A stretch of 64,000 bases of DNA, taken from contig JBBBDQ010000420.1 of assembly GCA_037127315.1 (NCBI GenBank), forward strand, positions 1,461,501 through 1,525,500. The letters are read 5' to 3'. Position numbers and translations under genes: made by a program. The notes under the pieces are model-generated. The model had not been told where the DNA came from, searched no databases, and worked only from the letters and a program-made list of their open reading frames with translations. This document shows, in pieces, positions 32,561-43,829 of the stretch. Position 1 is the first letter of the stretch; every line of letters begins with the position of its first letter. This stretch comes from Ascarosepion bandense (lineage: Eukaryota; Mollusca; Cephalopoda; Sepiida; Sepiidae).

Positions 32561-32901
32561 TAATAATACTCACCTCTGTCTTAATAATCCACCTTCAGCT
32601 CATTCTAAAGGAAAAAAGAGAGGAGGCCCTCGAGGGGAATTTTTATAGACCGAGGAAATGGATTATGGGTAGAGAAATGGATTATAAAACTGACCGACCA
32701 AGTTCCCTGGAGGAATGAGTGGCGTCAATTTCTCGGCGAGAAGCTGACGCAGAGAGACGCAGTGAAAAGGTGGAAGGAGGAAAGTGGAGTAGGAAGAGGA
32801 AGAGGCGTAGCAAGAAGCCAGCTGGGAGAGCGTTGAATTGAAATCCAACGGTCTGCGGTTCGATCCCTGGTTCTGCACTCACTAGAAGAAAGTGTGCAAC
32901 A
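32462..32901 (+). repeat. 3' LTR
   Basis: Identical to the 5' LTR except for one base at 32,706. Includes the final pol codons and stop (32,558-32,560), TATAAAA at 32,683-32,689, and the tRNA-like module at 32,816-32,881. Confidence 0.9.
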
Positions 32902-33404
32902 TTCTTCCACACATTCCAATCACCAACTTTGTAGGGAGTTCGGTTATGTATGACACATGGCCAATTTAATAAACATTAACCATCTCCCTACTTATACAAA
33001 CCTGCCGTTGTCAAAGAAAGAATTATCACCGAAACTTTGATGATATTTTACATGGTTTGCAATACCAGCAATATTGCACTTTGATAGTGATTTAGCCGCA
33101 ATGGCCAGTCGTGATGTAAGCATTTTCCTCTGAGCCATCGTTGTGTTAACCAACACAACAATCTTTAAGATCATTGCTCACCACGAATAATAACCAACCT
33201 TCTGGCTAAATATATTCTCGTGATACTATTTAATTCGAAAATAATGGCTGAGATAAAACCGCTCATTTGACGCCGTCGTTTAGTTGAAGAACGTCGAGAT
33301 TATTTTACGCTGCTTATGTGATGGATTAACTATTTATCTTATTCATGAATAAACATTGTATCAATATTTTTAAATTCCTGCAATTCAATCAAGAAATAAT
33401 AAAT

Positions 33405-33407
<3 letters not shown>
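32902..33407. other. flank with a segment related to 58.6 kb
   Basis: The complement of 32,925-32,985 resembles 58,608-58,665 (ttaatgttt, gtgtcatacataac.gaact). Otherwise unassigned. Confidence 0.4.
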
Positions 33408-33450
<43 letters not shown>

Positions 33451-33545
33451 TTAAATAAAATAAAGACAAGAGGAAAACTATATTTTAAATCGCCTACGAG
33501 TTTCGTCCTGTGATGGGCTTTATCAAGGCAAAAAGATGAAATGAG
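33408..33545. repeat. (TA)n plus minus-strand PLE-terminus-like segment
   Basis: TA tract to 33,448. Then the complement reads cttgataaagcccatcacag followed by gacGAAACtcg, a hammerhead-like but degenerate PLE end. Confidence 0.55.
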
Positions 33546-33644
33546 CTTTATTCTAAATTACGTATCTATAAACAAATAGTGTTGGCAACCACAAAGACGC
33601 TCACAAATCATTTCAAAAGATTAACAGAATATTTTAGTTTTTAG

Positions 33645-33830
33645 AATTTCTTCATGTATAGTGCAAAGTCACGAAATATTAAAATGAAGGGAATTCGACC
33701 GTTTTCTTTGAGACTGTTTATTATGTTTGTTAGTCTGTTTTAGAATTCCTCCATGTGTAGTGTAAAGTCACGAGATGTTAAAATGAAGGGAATTCAACCG
33801 TTTTCTTTGAAATTTTTAAGTTTAAATGTA
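33645..33830 (+). repeat. ~106-bp tandem duplication
   Basis: The block gtgtaaagtcacga(a/g)at(a/g)ttaaaatgaag, then ggaattc.accgttttcttt, occurs at about 33,660 and 33,766. A short LINE 3' UTR piece (33,830-33,925) follows. Confidence 0.75.
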
Positions 33831-33929
33831 AAGTCAATAGACACCTCCTATCACACTAACTTGCATCTATTCTTTCAAACACTCTCACCATCTACCCAAC
33901 CCTCATTCTCGGTATACTTACCCGTCTGT

Positions 33930-34690
33930 CAGATGTTGACGGAGACTACGGCGTGGTCGGAGTTTCTGAGGTTGGCAGAGTTGCCTGGTAGTGCAGGAGT
34001 CTGGGATGGAGGCAAAGCAAAGGTCGTGTAAAGAGTCCCTTCCGTTAGGGTTATTAGAGAAACGCGTGGGAAAGTCCACTACTTGCGCTAGAGCTTGTGT
34101 TATTGAAAAATACATGGTGCGGATCCCAGCAAGGTCGGTGGCTGAGTTTTCAAGCCACTTGGTGTGGTGGGCGTCGTTAAAATCGCCAAACACAAATATA
34201 TGGGCAGATGGGTGAGAAGAAATGGCCCTGTCGATATTAGTAGAGATGCAATCAAGTACCGTACAGTCAGAGGAGGAGGGGGGCGGTAGAGGAAGAAGAG
34301 ATAGCTAACCGAGCTTAGAAGTGAGAGACGGAAGCACATGAAGGAATGATCCAGGCATTCAAGAGATGTGACCCTGGCTAGGGGGAGTTGTTCGCTGACA
34401 TATACACCAAGCCCATGCATATGGATATTGGAGTCCTTCCTGAAGAGGGGAAGGTAACCAGGAACGAACAGCTCCGAAGAGGGGATAGAAGGGTCAAGGT
34501 TAGTCTCACATATAGCTAAGATATCGGGTGAGTTAGTTAGAAGGAATGATTCTACACTATTAAAGTTACTGCGAATACCTCGTATGTTTGTGAAGGAAAC
34601 GCAGATAGGTTTGGGCGATTTATGACTAGCTGGTTTAGTCTTGCTGTTTTGTTTGTTTAATTTCATGCAGGTTATAGTTGTGGATAGAGA
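33930..34690 (-). pseudogene. CR1/Jockey-type LINE APE endonuclease domain
   Basis: The minus frame starting at 34,666 contains CVSFTNIRGIRSNF, LAICETNLDPSIP (catalytic Glu) and YVSEQLPLARV, as in the N-terminal APE-like endonuclease of LINE ORF2. A second minus frame (from 34,193) contains FGDFNDAHHTKWL with the D and N of the active site. A frameshift separates them, and the domain stops near 33,930 without the SDH block or RT. It is probably the 5' half of the LINE family whose 3' ends litter the window. Confidence 0.75.
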
Positions 34691-34899
34691 GAGGTAGAAG
34701 GGTCAGATGGTCGTTAATTGCAGCAGGTGAAGGATGGTGAATGACGCCGCCTGCAGCATAATGTGGCCTCGGGGTTGCCCATCGGAAATTCATGCAGGGA
34801 CGCCCGTCCATGCGCGAAATGGCACTACAGGAATGATTTTAAAATTTAAACTAGAAGCGTCCGTCGCGTGATGTAGAAAGCAATAGAGTTTGAATATTT

Positions 34900-35080
34900 T
34901 CAAACGTAACCTTAACTGTAATAATACATTTAAATGTTGTTTTAAAAAAAGTTTTTAAAGTGTAACTAAAAAATGTTTAACTATTGAAATATTTATAAAG
35001 ATTCAAAATACCTAAGTCCCTATTTAACCCTAGCCTATATGTATTTAATTTTAAAAATCCAGTATTTTTCTTTTTTTTCT
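34900..35080 (-). pseudogene. PLE GIY-YIG 3' fragment
   Basis: The complement matches 13,800-13,900 closely (aaatactggattttaaaa, gctagggttaaatagggact, ttaggt, caaatatttcaatag-like) with stops. Same PLE subfamily as the 13.3-kb element. Confidence 0.7.
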
Positions 35081-35132
35081 GTGTGAGTATGTGGAACTAA
35101 AATCGGAATCTATCATCAGTCAACATTTGCAG

Positions 35133-35134
<2 letters not shown>

Positions 35135-35184
<50 letters not shown>

Positions 35185-35201
35185 TATATATATATATATA
35201 G
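35135..35201. repeat. (TA)n microsatellite
   Basis: TA for about 60 bp with one interruption. Confidence 0.95.
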
Positions 35202-35603
35202 TAAATTTATTAAAATCTTCTAGGCAGTATGCAAAATGTTATGAAAAGTCGAATCTGTATAATTTTTGTTGACAAAACATTTCCTGTTAAAATACCATTT
35301 TGAACTAGTCAGTGACGAGATTTGCGCACTGTAAAAGTCAAACCCATAAAAAATGCCACCGTATCAAACGGAAAACATATGCTCACCAATAGTACAATAT
35401 TATCACAAAGTGGCGAAAATCTGTTTTCAATCCAGCACTTGCTGATTTCGTGTTAATAGAGATATCTATGAAGAACGAATAAAACTTGTATCTATATGAT
35501 CTAAACAATCCGTATATAAACTTAGACTATTTCTTTTTTTCTGCCTTCCTCTTCCTTTCAATGAAAGTCATACACACCCAGAGAGAGCGAGCAAGTGAAA
35601 GAG

Positions 35604-35643
<40 letters not shown>

Positions 35644-36130
35644 GGAGAGATAGATAATTGCATATTCTAACTCAATATAAATGTTTAATACTAGAATTTC
35701 TATTCCGGTAAGTAAATTAAAACCATGTATACTACCGTATATATATACATGTATATAATTATTAGGCCACTCCAGTTTTTTTTTAAATGATGTATTTTAT
35801 ACTACTTTTAGTATTTATTGCCAAGTGGATAATTCTAATTAAAAATATAATTGTTCTTTTGTTAATACTACACGATAACATGTGCATCAAATGAACTGTT
35901 CTGGTGTTCAGTTTTTTGCTCTCTTCCACATGCTAATCTCTTCTTATTGAAGGCGCCATAGTTTTTCCCTATCCAAGTACATTCGATTTCCTTCGAGATC
36001 ATAATCAGGGGTGATTTCCGAAGACAAACTTAATGTAATTGTTATCGTTGTGATTGGGAATTTTGTAAACTCACATGAATGCGATGTTTTATCTATATTT
36101 TTAAATTATTCGCTGTAGCTATTGTATTTT
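35202..36130. other. unassigned AT-rich stretch with a (GA)n tract
   Basis: (GA)n at 35,601-35,639; otherwise nothing recognised. Confidence 0.5.
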
Positions 36131-36131
36131 T

Positions 36132-36132
<1 letters not shown>

Positions 36133-36206
<74 letters not shown>

Positions 36207-36350
36207 TTTTTTATTTATTTAAAATGAATATAGTTTACATTGCGATGCGGAAATTTCTGTTTCGAGAGTTGCGACTCGCCATCAGGTAATGTTAGCTCAT
36301 TGTTGTGAAAATTATTTTCATTTATATATATATATATATATATATATAGA
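36133..36350. repeat. (TA)n(TG)n, hammerhead-like PLE end, (TA)n
   Basis: TA 36,134-36,166, TG 36,167-36,203, and TA 36,324-36,348. Between them, on the minus strand, CTGATGG (36,285-36,279), a gagt/actc helix and GAAAC (from 36,263) form a near-hammerhead. Confidence 0.6.
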
Positions 36351-36355
36351 TGTAT

Positions 36356-36530
36356 ATCGCTCATTCACTAATGAATTAGAGCACTCTGGCTACTGGGCGT
36401 GTGTAATGACAATATACATGCTAAAAGTCTACCTTCTTTTACCGTGCGCCCATGGCCCAGAGGTAGAACTTCGGTCGGGTTTCAATCCTGGGTTAAAAGC
36501 AATCGGAGTCTAACCGAATTGATGAGCTGT
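36356..36530 (+). mobile_element. tRNA-like repeat family B, 3'-truncated
   Basis: Matches the family from atcgctcattcactaatgaa to ttgatgagctgt, where it breaks into TA within hammerhead helix II. The tRNA-like part has a deletion before the B box. Confidence 0.8.
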
Positions 36531-36716
36531 ATATATATATACATATATATACTGATGAGCTATATATATATGTACTGATGAGCTGTATATATATATACAT
36601 ATATATACTGATAAGCTGTATATATATGTACTGATGAGCTGTATATATATATACATATATATACTGATGAGCTGTATATATATGTACTGATGAGCTGTAG
36701 ATATATACATATATAT
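36518..36716 (+). repeat. satellite of ctgatgagctgt plus (TA)n units
   Basis: actgatgagctgtatatata recurs about six times with alternating TA spacer lengths, giving a higher-order unit near 64 bp. The core is the hammerhead 5' box of family B, so the array was seeded by the preceding element. Confidence 0.85.
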
Positions 36717-36739
36717 CAATTTGGCGTACCTGTTTTGAA

Positions 36740-37990
36740 TACCTTCCGGGGTTTGCTTTTTACCAACACAATTTTTTTTCTTCTCTTTTTACAACAGCTG
36801 TATATATCATACTGTTGGTTTGATATTTGCTGCTAAGTGAGCAGGTTTTTTTTTGTTTTTTGTTTTCAATAATTGCATTTGTTGGTGTTGTTTTATTGGT
36901 TTATGAATTTTTTTTGCTTTTGTTGTGTACTCATTTTTATTGCTGCTCTTTACTATTTTCTGCAATTAATCCACGCAGTTGGAACTGATTTTGAAGGTTT
37001 TTTGTTGATAATTTTCGATAGTTTGCTATGTTTGGGGAAAAGTTTTCAATAATTTTAAAAAATATGTTTCCTGTTTTGCTTTTATTCTATTGTTCTTAGG
37101 TGAATTGAACCGGATTATCTTTATTTTTCTGTTGTTTTGTTTTCGTTTTTGCATTCTTATTTGTCCGAATAACCGCTTTTTTTAGTACTGACTCGTATAT
37201 TTGTTTGCTTTTGCTGAATATTTTTATGTTGCTGGGATTCGTTGATAATTTTTTTATCGATATAGGTATGTGTTTCACTATGTTAAATGGTGGATACATT
37301 TTTTAATGCTTATATGTTTTTTGTTTGCTTTTCTGTATGGTTTATATGTGTTGGTGTTTAATTGAATGCTATATCTAAAAAATTTAATACTTTTAGATAA
37401 GATTTTTTGTCTATTGCAGATCCTACCGTGATGATAGTCTCTATCATTTGTTTTCTTAATTTTTGTTTAATTCGACCGTTATATCTTCTTACGACTATTA
37501 AATAGTCGTTCCGATATAAACTTATCTTTTTTGTTAATAATATTTGGTAATTTGTTGATGATATATATGTCTATGAGTTCACGTATATGTGGCATTGTAA
37601 ATGCCCTTTATGACATCAAATTTGTTGCTACTATTAATTTTTCACTGAAGTGTTGTTGCAGTATAGAGTTAGCTTTCGACAGTTTTTGATAATGTTTAAG
37701 TGTTCGCGTTTGATGCTTATGTGTTGTTTCTCCAAGTCTAGTGCATTGCTCGATCTGTGCTTATTGACGGATGAATTACAAGTCTTTTCTATCTAGTTGT
37801 ATAAATAAACAGTTTGCTTTGTTGGTGATATTGTTAAACTAATTAATTCTTGTGTGTTTTTCCATTGGTTTATACTTAGCGTGCTCCTTAATTTTGTGAT
37901 TATTTTTTTTGCAGTCTGTTTGCTTATTTTTTCGGTGTTAGATTTTGTGGGATTTATTAATCTACAATTTCGATATAATATTGATGACTT
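36740..37990 (-). pseudogene. Penelope-like reverse transcriptase, decayed
   Basis: Minus-strand fragments in several frames read in PLE order: INKLPNIINKK-like palm region, KVLNFLDIAFN (about 37,390-37,355), SKSKQIYESVLKK (about 37,215-37,175), and KLFPKHSKLSKIINKK (about 37,045-36,995). Each is typical of the PLE RT palm/thumb and linker. Stops throughout; no GIY-YIG domain follows before the satellite at 36.7 kb. Confidence 0.65.
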
Positions 37991-38081
37991 TGTTCCGAAG
38001 TATAACGTCTTAAATGCCGTTTTACATGTAAACGACTGGAAGCCAGCAGTTTTGGCTCCAAACAGTCTTCCAACGTAACTG

Positions 38082-38082
<1 letters not shown>

Positions 38083-38151
<69 letters not shown>
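38083..38151. repeat. (TA)n(TG)n microsatellite
   Basis: TA 38,083-38,105 then TG to 38,151. Confidence 0.95.
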
Positions 38152-38152
<1 letters not shown>

Positions 38153-38267
38153 ACGCGTACATAGGTATATATAAATGCATATATATATATTTCCGCTCTC
38201 ACAACCTGATTGAGCATTCTGGAAGAATACTAGACTTTGAAAAACATTAGCTACTCTGGCATGTACG

Positions 38268-38480
38268 CATCGCTCATTCAGTAATGGATTAGAGCACTCT
38301 GGCTATTGGGCAGGTATAATAACAATATATACGCTAAAAAGTCTGCCTTCTTCTACCGAACGCCCATAGCCCAGAGGTAGAATCGCCGATTGACGCCAAT
38401 TCGGTCGGGTTTCAATCCTGGGTAACCGTAATTATGAGCTGTGATACAGTGAAACAGATCTGTCTGCGGATGACTATATA
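38268..38480 (+). mobile_element. tRNA-like repeat family B with mutated ribozyme
   Basis: Full tRNA-like part with clean A box (tagcccagaggtag) and B box (gggtttcaatcc). In the 3' end CTGATGA has become ATTATGA (38,431-38,437), while gctgt/acag(t), GAAA (38,451-38,454), GTC (38,462-38,464) and the helix I strand tgcgg remain. Predicted not to cleave. Confidence 0.85.
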
Positions 38481-38865
38481 TATTCAATCATGCTGCCTTT
38501 GATCTCTGTAGAGAAGTAATAGTTTCATAAACAGCAGCTATTTTAGGCTTTACGCTATGTTATCTGGTTACGATGTAGAACGCCCGTTCGAAGCGTTTAT
38601 CATGTAGAACACTCTCACTGTTGGCATTGTTTACATTTCGTAAAATACATTACACGCTATGAAATTGGTCTTTTTCTGCCGTCGTGCCAATGGCTTGGTG
38701 TCTGAATATTCGACTTATTGAGCATATGATACATAAAATAAATTCTTTATTGAACTGTCGGCAACGAAATCAGTTACTTTATTCAATATTTTTGAATGAG
38801 ACGGGATGTTAGCAATACCGGTAGGACGAAAAATAAGGCCAATAAAAAAAGCGGCAGAACTCTCG
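38481..38865. other. unassigned noncoding stretch
   Basis: No repeat or domain recognised. Confidence 0.4.
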
Positions 38866-38869
38866 AGGA

Positions 38870-40069
38870 GTCAACGGCCAGCTAACTAGAAACACCGTGG
38901 AGAAGGCAAGGAAAAACCACTTCATTATCAATCTCAAGAATAATCATGTATACACAAATTATAAACCTTAACGTTGTGAATGGGGCCAAGCCGGTAGGTA
39001 CCGATCCCTCGCCCGGTAAAGAGAGGCATGCACAACAGATATCACCTGACCCTCATCCAGCATCTCTTAGCCCAAATCTCATAAAGGAGGCCTAATTCTT
39101 CAGATGTAACTTTTTGCCCGGAATGGAACGACATGACAGACAGGTGTCACTGGGTCGTTATCCTACGACTGTTAGCACCAAACAGAATAAAATAGCTCTT
39201 ATAACATGTAATGTTAGGATCGTCAACATCTGCGGATATTTGGAAAATCTAAAACCGATGATCAGATCAGACATCATCATCTTAGGTATATACGAAACGG
39301 GGTGGCCAAACAAAAGACAACGATAGAATTATACATGCAGGCAGTGAAAATAATGAAAAAGAAGTCGGCTCGATTCTGAATCAAAACCTGAAGAAATGCG
39401 TTCTTAGCTACTGTCTGTTATCTGAAAGAGTTCTTGTGGTTAAACTGAAAGGGAAGCCCCTCGACATAGATATTATAGTCTCATAGGTATCAACAACACA
39501 AAGTACAGATGTAGAAATCGAACCTTCTTACTCCATGTTGAACAACGCCAAGGCTCAGTGTACGTCACAAGAAATCAGAATTATCATGGGAGACCTAAAT
39601 GCCAAAGTTAACAAAGAGTGCAGAGGAGAAACAGTTGTCAAATCTGAATTTGGAAACCACATTAACTGCGGAGAGAAATGGATCCAGTGGTTCACAGCAA
39701 ATGATCTGGTCCCAAAAACATCCCAGACGACTCTGGACGTGAAGAAACATAGGAGAAGAAAAAAAAATCTAATCTTATTTATAAATGGAACTTTGTGTGT
39801 GTGTGTGTGTGTTACCTATAGACTCCGAAACGGCTGAACAGATTTTCTTGAAAATTTACACAGTTGTACTATAAGCGTCTGTGAGTGTTCTTAGATAGGT
39901 TTTGTGTCAAGGTACCTCCGATAAATATCGAAAATCGATAATCGAAAAAATCGGGTTATAGAAGGAGTGGTCCGATTTTAATCAAATTTGATACACTCAT
40001 AGACAAAAACAGAAGAAACGATATTCAGAAGTTTCAAGGTTGCAGCTCTTACAATAGTACAGAAAATCG

Positions 40070-40153
<84 letters not shown>

Positions 40154-40800
40154 AAAATCAAGATGTTTGTATGTGTGTCTGTTTATCTGCCTGTATGTCT
40201 GTATTTTTTCAGCGCTTTTATTTTAGTTTTTGCTTCGTGTTTGGCTCTAAGTAGTTATAATTGTAGTTCTTAGTCTCAGCAATGATACCATTTACTCAGA
40301 GAACTTATTTAGCCTTCAAAATTCAGTTTACGACGAAAAAACTTATTTGATATCGATACCAGGAAATCAAAATTTGACTTACAGCCGTTCATTTTTCTTT
40401 CAGTCTATGGTTTCGTTTTAACTGAAAACAACTATTGCTTTTTAGTCTTTCGTGCTAACGTACAAGGAGTCTGAGCTCCAGGACCATGGATTAGTTTTAA
40501 AGTTTCATTACACCCGAGCAACGCCGGGCTATACTGCTAGTTGATTATATAACTATCAACATGAGAGTCAGGAATGCAGTTCTCCAATGCAACACCTATC
40601 GAAGTGCCGACTGCAGAAGCGACCACCTCCCAGTTATATGCAAACGAAGGATAAAAATCCGAAGATTGAAAAAACCTAACACAGCATCCAGCAATGCGTC
40701 AAATTCCTGAACGACCCGAACCTACAGGATAAATATACAGATTGAATGAAAAGAAAATACGAAAGACAAATCGGAAAGAGAAACGCGTAATTGAAAGCAC
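38870..40800 (+). pseudogene. RTE/CFDP2-like LINE 5' region and APE endonuclease, interrupted by a Helitron
   Basis: The 5' portion to 39,767 encodes ALITCNVRIVN, GIYETGWPNK (catalytic Glu) and IIMGDLNAKVNKE, with a few frame breaks. After the inserted element the domain resumes at 40,541 with DYITINMRVRNAVLQ and ADCRSDHLPVICK, the SDH block of APE endonucleases. The RT is absent; the fragment ends near a SINE at 40.8 kb. All four endonuclease landmarks are present, but stops show it is dead. Confidence 0.8.
39768..40540 (+). mobile_element. Helitron-like non-autonomous element
   Basis: 773 bp. The 5' end TCTAATC follows an A. The 3' end has hairpin cccg(agcaacgc)cggg about 9 bp before CTAG, followed by T. 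There is no target duplication. It contains (GT)n and (TA)n-(TG)n tracts and no gene. It lies inside a LINE endonuclease frame and its removal restores that frame, so both ends are well defined. Confidence 0.8.
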
Positions 40801-40802
40801 TG

Positions 40803-40925
40803 AAATAAGCCCTAGTGATATATCGCCTCGAAACGAGAAATCGGGGAGCCGAGTTCGAATTCCACCCAAATTCATTGCATTCACTTACGTGCAAATACTC
40901 TTGGGAAAGGTATTAATCCGTCTGG
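40803..40925 (+). repeat. tRNA-like SINE family A, 5' part
   Basis: gatatatcgcctcg through gagttcgaattcc to ttgggaaaggtattaatccg. Confidence 0.8.
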
Positions 40926-41204
40926 AGGTGTCGTGAAAGCAAACATTCGCAACAAGAAACACGTTGCATTTGCATTGGAACCTCTGTGAAACTCATAGAT
41001 TAGAGCATGCCTAATGTGTTCTTTAGATGGAAAGAACATGGTAAGAATATTGCAGAAAAATATTAATGGTGCTTTATTAATCTGAAAGTAAAGATATAAA
41101 TTAATCATGGTGATATGTTTAAGTAATAACAATATGCATAAAATAAATTACAATGATTTAAAATGCTCATTTTACAAACCGTCAAAAACTTTTGCATCAA
41201 CCTA

Positions 41205-41290
41205 ATAATTCTTCCCCCCTCTGTAACCAATTGTGCCGTAGTGGCTTTACTGGCCCGCATGAAGTGACAATGATTTTTAAAAATCTAACA
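41205..41290 (+). repeat. CR1/Jockey-type LINE 3' tail
   Basis: ctctgtaacc...gtagtggctttac...gaagtgacaatgattt plus A-rich end; a diverged copy of the shared tail. Confidence 0.6.
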
Positions 41291-41532
41291 TATACTGAAT
41301 AACGTGTATTCTAAAAAAAATGGGGAAGTAATGATTTTGCCAGGAATGCCTATTGTTACTTTTACAACAGATGTATCGTACCATTAAACATTATCCTACA
41401 TCCACTCACTATGATAACTATTAGGTTTTGGTCGAATGGGAGGCGTATACCCATGCATATGATGAACGTTCGGTTCATTGCATCGCTGCGAATGATATCG
41501 AACTCTTGCTACCACGTTCTATCTTTATATCT

Positions 41533-41990
41533 CGATCACCGAAGTTAAGCAACGTTAAGCAACTGGTCAGTACTTAGAGGGGTGACCGCTTGGGAATACC
41601 AGGTGCTGTAAGCGTTTAGTGACGGATGTGCATTGTGGTGCAGTGGATACCGCCTCGGAAGGAGAAATCGGTGAGCCGAGTTCGAATTCTAGTTGAATAC
41701 CCTGCATTCTCTTAAAAAACTTTGGGAAAAGTATTAATCCGTCCCTTCCCTCCAGTTATGGGTTAAATAACAAGGGTAGGACTTGGGGACCCTACCCTTA
41801 AAAACACATTTCAATGAATCTTGATACTCAAAAAAAAATATTACTAGACCCAAAACTTATATAAAAACAACAATAAATTGTTGAAAGAAAAAGGTATTAC
41901 CAGCAATAAATAAATACAATTTAGTTGGCAATAAATGATCCGCTGAGGTTGATATGCCATAAAAACAAAACAGCCGACCAACCAACTATT
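41533..41990 (+). mobile_element. composite 5S rRNA / tRNA-like SINE, copy 1
   Basis: 41,533-41,613 matches the 3' two-thirds of 5S rRNA (gaagttaagcaacg, ggtcagtacttag, gtgaccgcttgggaatacca). It is followed directly by a family A-type tRNA-like head (gatgtgcattgtggtgcagt, gagttcgaattc), then a distinct AT-rich body and the tail gctgaggttgatatgcc. It is not a functional 5S gene (5' third poor). Confidence 0.8.
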
Positions 41991-42054
41991 TTTATATGAG
42001 ATCATTGAAAAAGTAGAAAAGTGAATTCATACTAAATGTTTTGGTACGTTAGTA

Positions 42055-42240
42055 AATATAACGAGCCTTAGTGGAATTGGAACTCGGCTCTCTGATTAAC
42101 AATTTCGTGTTATAATTAATTACACTACCTAAGCTTACAGAACATGGTATAACCAATCATGCCCCTCACTAGGTAATGGCCATGCTTCGGTGATTGTATG
42201 GGATAGATCAGTGTAAGAATGGAGTATTGCTTCCATATCT
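42055..42240. other. tRNA-like scrap and unassigned sequence
   Basis: A minus-strand gttccaattcc-type B-box remnant lies near 42,070; nothing else is recognised. Confidence 0.3.
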
Positions 42241-42244
42241 GGAC

Positions 42245-42650
42245 TGGTGCTGCCTAATCCTCACTGTTTATTCTCGACAGAGTTCAAAAAGCACTTCTCA
42301 TTCACCACCATTTTTTTAATCGTTTCACCACCAAGCAAGGCGATTTTGCCACTGATGCTCAGGGGGCTACACAATAGTAAAAGTTTAGACAGGAGGAGGG
42401 TGAAGAGGGGTGTCAGAGAAAGGACAAGAGATGTATGGAAACACAGGAGTGAAAACAGTTACGAAGGTAGAGAGAAAGGAAAAAAAAGATACACGGTGTG
42501 ATGTAGAAAGGACTGTAAAAGGGTGGAACCTTGTTGCCAGTCTGATTGTACGAGTACATTTTTTTGGCGAGGGCACCAGTGACTTAAGTTCGTCGAAAGC
42601 AGAAACCCTTATCTCAGAGACCAGACATCACCAAACTTTCCCTGTAATAT
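42245..42650. repeat. LINE fragments in opposite orientation
   Basis: 42,245-42,310 is a plus-strand LINE piece; 42,313-42,650 is the minus-strand CR1/Jockey-type 3' end (tttaatcgtttcacc is the complement of its tail). Confidence 0.6.
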
Positions 42651-42974
42651 CAAAATAACTATGGCAGACATTCGGACGCGTTATATTCCTTAGTGCCGCC
42701 AGCTCGAAACTTAACAACTAGAAAACGCCATGTCGTGTTACTTTCCGTAGTGCTACCAAAACTGACCTTCACACTTAGAACCCGGCAAGCTGTGTTTACG
42801 GTGAAAAACCATCAAGATTCTCGCCGTATTTCCTTTAGTGAAAAGCAAGTTCTACTTAGGCAACTTCGCCTACAGAGCTGCTACTTTGTGAAACAAAAGC
42901 CCAAGAGAATGTTTACCAGACGGCTACAACCTTGGTCTCTTTAAATGCAGGGTCAACTGATATCTATCTTATTT

Positions 42975-43530
42975 TTCTCTTAATCTTTTACTTCCAAGAG
43001 AGAATCTGTAATGTGGTCGATCTAGACTTTGCAGCTCAGATACAGTCAATTACTAACCGGCTTCCCTGTAGCTCTTCTACAAATACTTTCATGGCTTCTG
43101 CTTCGATTAACTTAGCTCACTGGTGTCCCCTATATATGAATTTACTCGAGCCACAAGATTAGCAACTAGGTCTCACCCTTTTACTGTGAAACCAATAAAT
43201 TGTAAACGCAAATTCTACTCCATCAGCTTCTTTTCTCGAACTTCCCGCCTGTGGAATTCTCTTCCGCATACTTGCTTTCCTGACAGTTACAATCTCTAAG
43301 AATTTAAATGTAGAGTCAACAGTCATCTTCTATCTCACTGACCTACATCCTCTCTCACATGCTACATTCTCCATCTACACCACTCTCATCAGTATTCTCA
43401 TCCTTTTCTAACCCACTTCCTGAAAACCCCTATAACCTGTCACTCTTTCTCATAACTTTCCTCCTATATAACCCAATGCACACCAGTGGCAGTAAACTAC
43501 CTTGTTTGGGACGATATGATTATTAAAAAA
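42975..43530 (+). pseudogene. CR1/Jockey-type LINE 3' end
   Basis: ERICNVVDLDFAAQIQSI, FTRATRLATRSHPFTVKP-like and FFSRTSRLWNSLP phrases across frameshifts, then UTR and a tail ending in an A-rich run (43,520-43,562). Confidence 0.8.
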
Positions 43531-43829
43531 AAACAAAAACAAAAAAACAAAAAAAAAAAAAACTTCCTCATCACTTAAAACCTCACTGAGTAACTCTCTA
43601 CCCTGAGTGGCCGTCGGACTTTTGGATGAATGAACTATCAGCATGAAAATAAATAAATGACGATATTAAATGCAATATTAAACGTTCGCTCATTAGGAAG
43701 TTTTCGGCGATCATTGGCTGAACAACCAGGGTTAGAACCCGTTAATTTTTTTTATTTATTTCCAAGATGAGTAACTTTCAATAATCTTGGAATTATTTCG
43801 AACTATTGTTCTCATCTTGGTTGTTATAA

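Larger units (their letters stand above)
28360..32901 (+). mobile_element. young Ty3/gypsy-class LTR retrotransposon
   Basis: Two 440-bp direct repeats bound intact gag and pol frames; no env-like frame is present. Domain order protease-RT-RNase H-integrase is that of Ty3/gypsy elements. The LTRs start TG and end CA and differ at one position (28,604 A against 32,706 C), so insertion is recent. No 4-6 bp target-site duplication is visible (atact on the left, ttctt on the right). Gag begins only 15 bp after the 5' LTR, leaving little room for a standard primer-binding site. GC content and codon use stand out from the AT-rich surroundings, as expected of a young insertion. Confidence 0.92.

Noticed and set aside
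36518..36716. CRISPR-like array
   Set aside because: Repeats and spacers are all TA-rich and derive from family B; the genome is animal.
41533..41613. Functional 5S rRNA gene
   Set aside because: The 5' third is poor and the sequence is fused to a SINE body; the second copy is more complete but fused in the same way.
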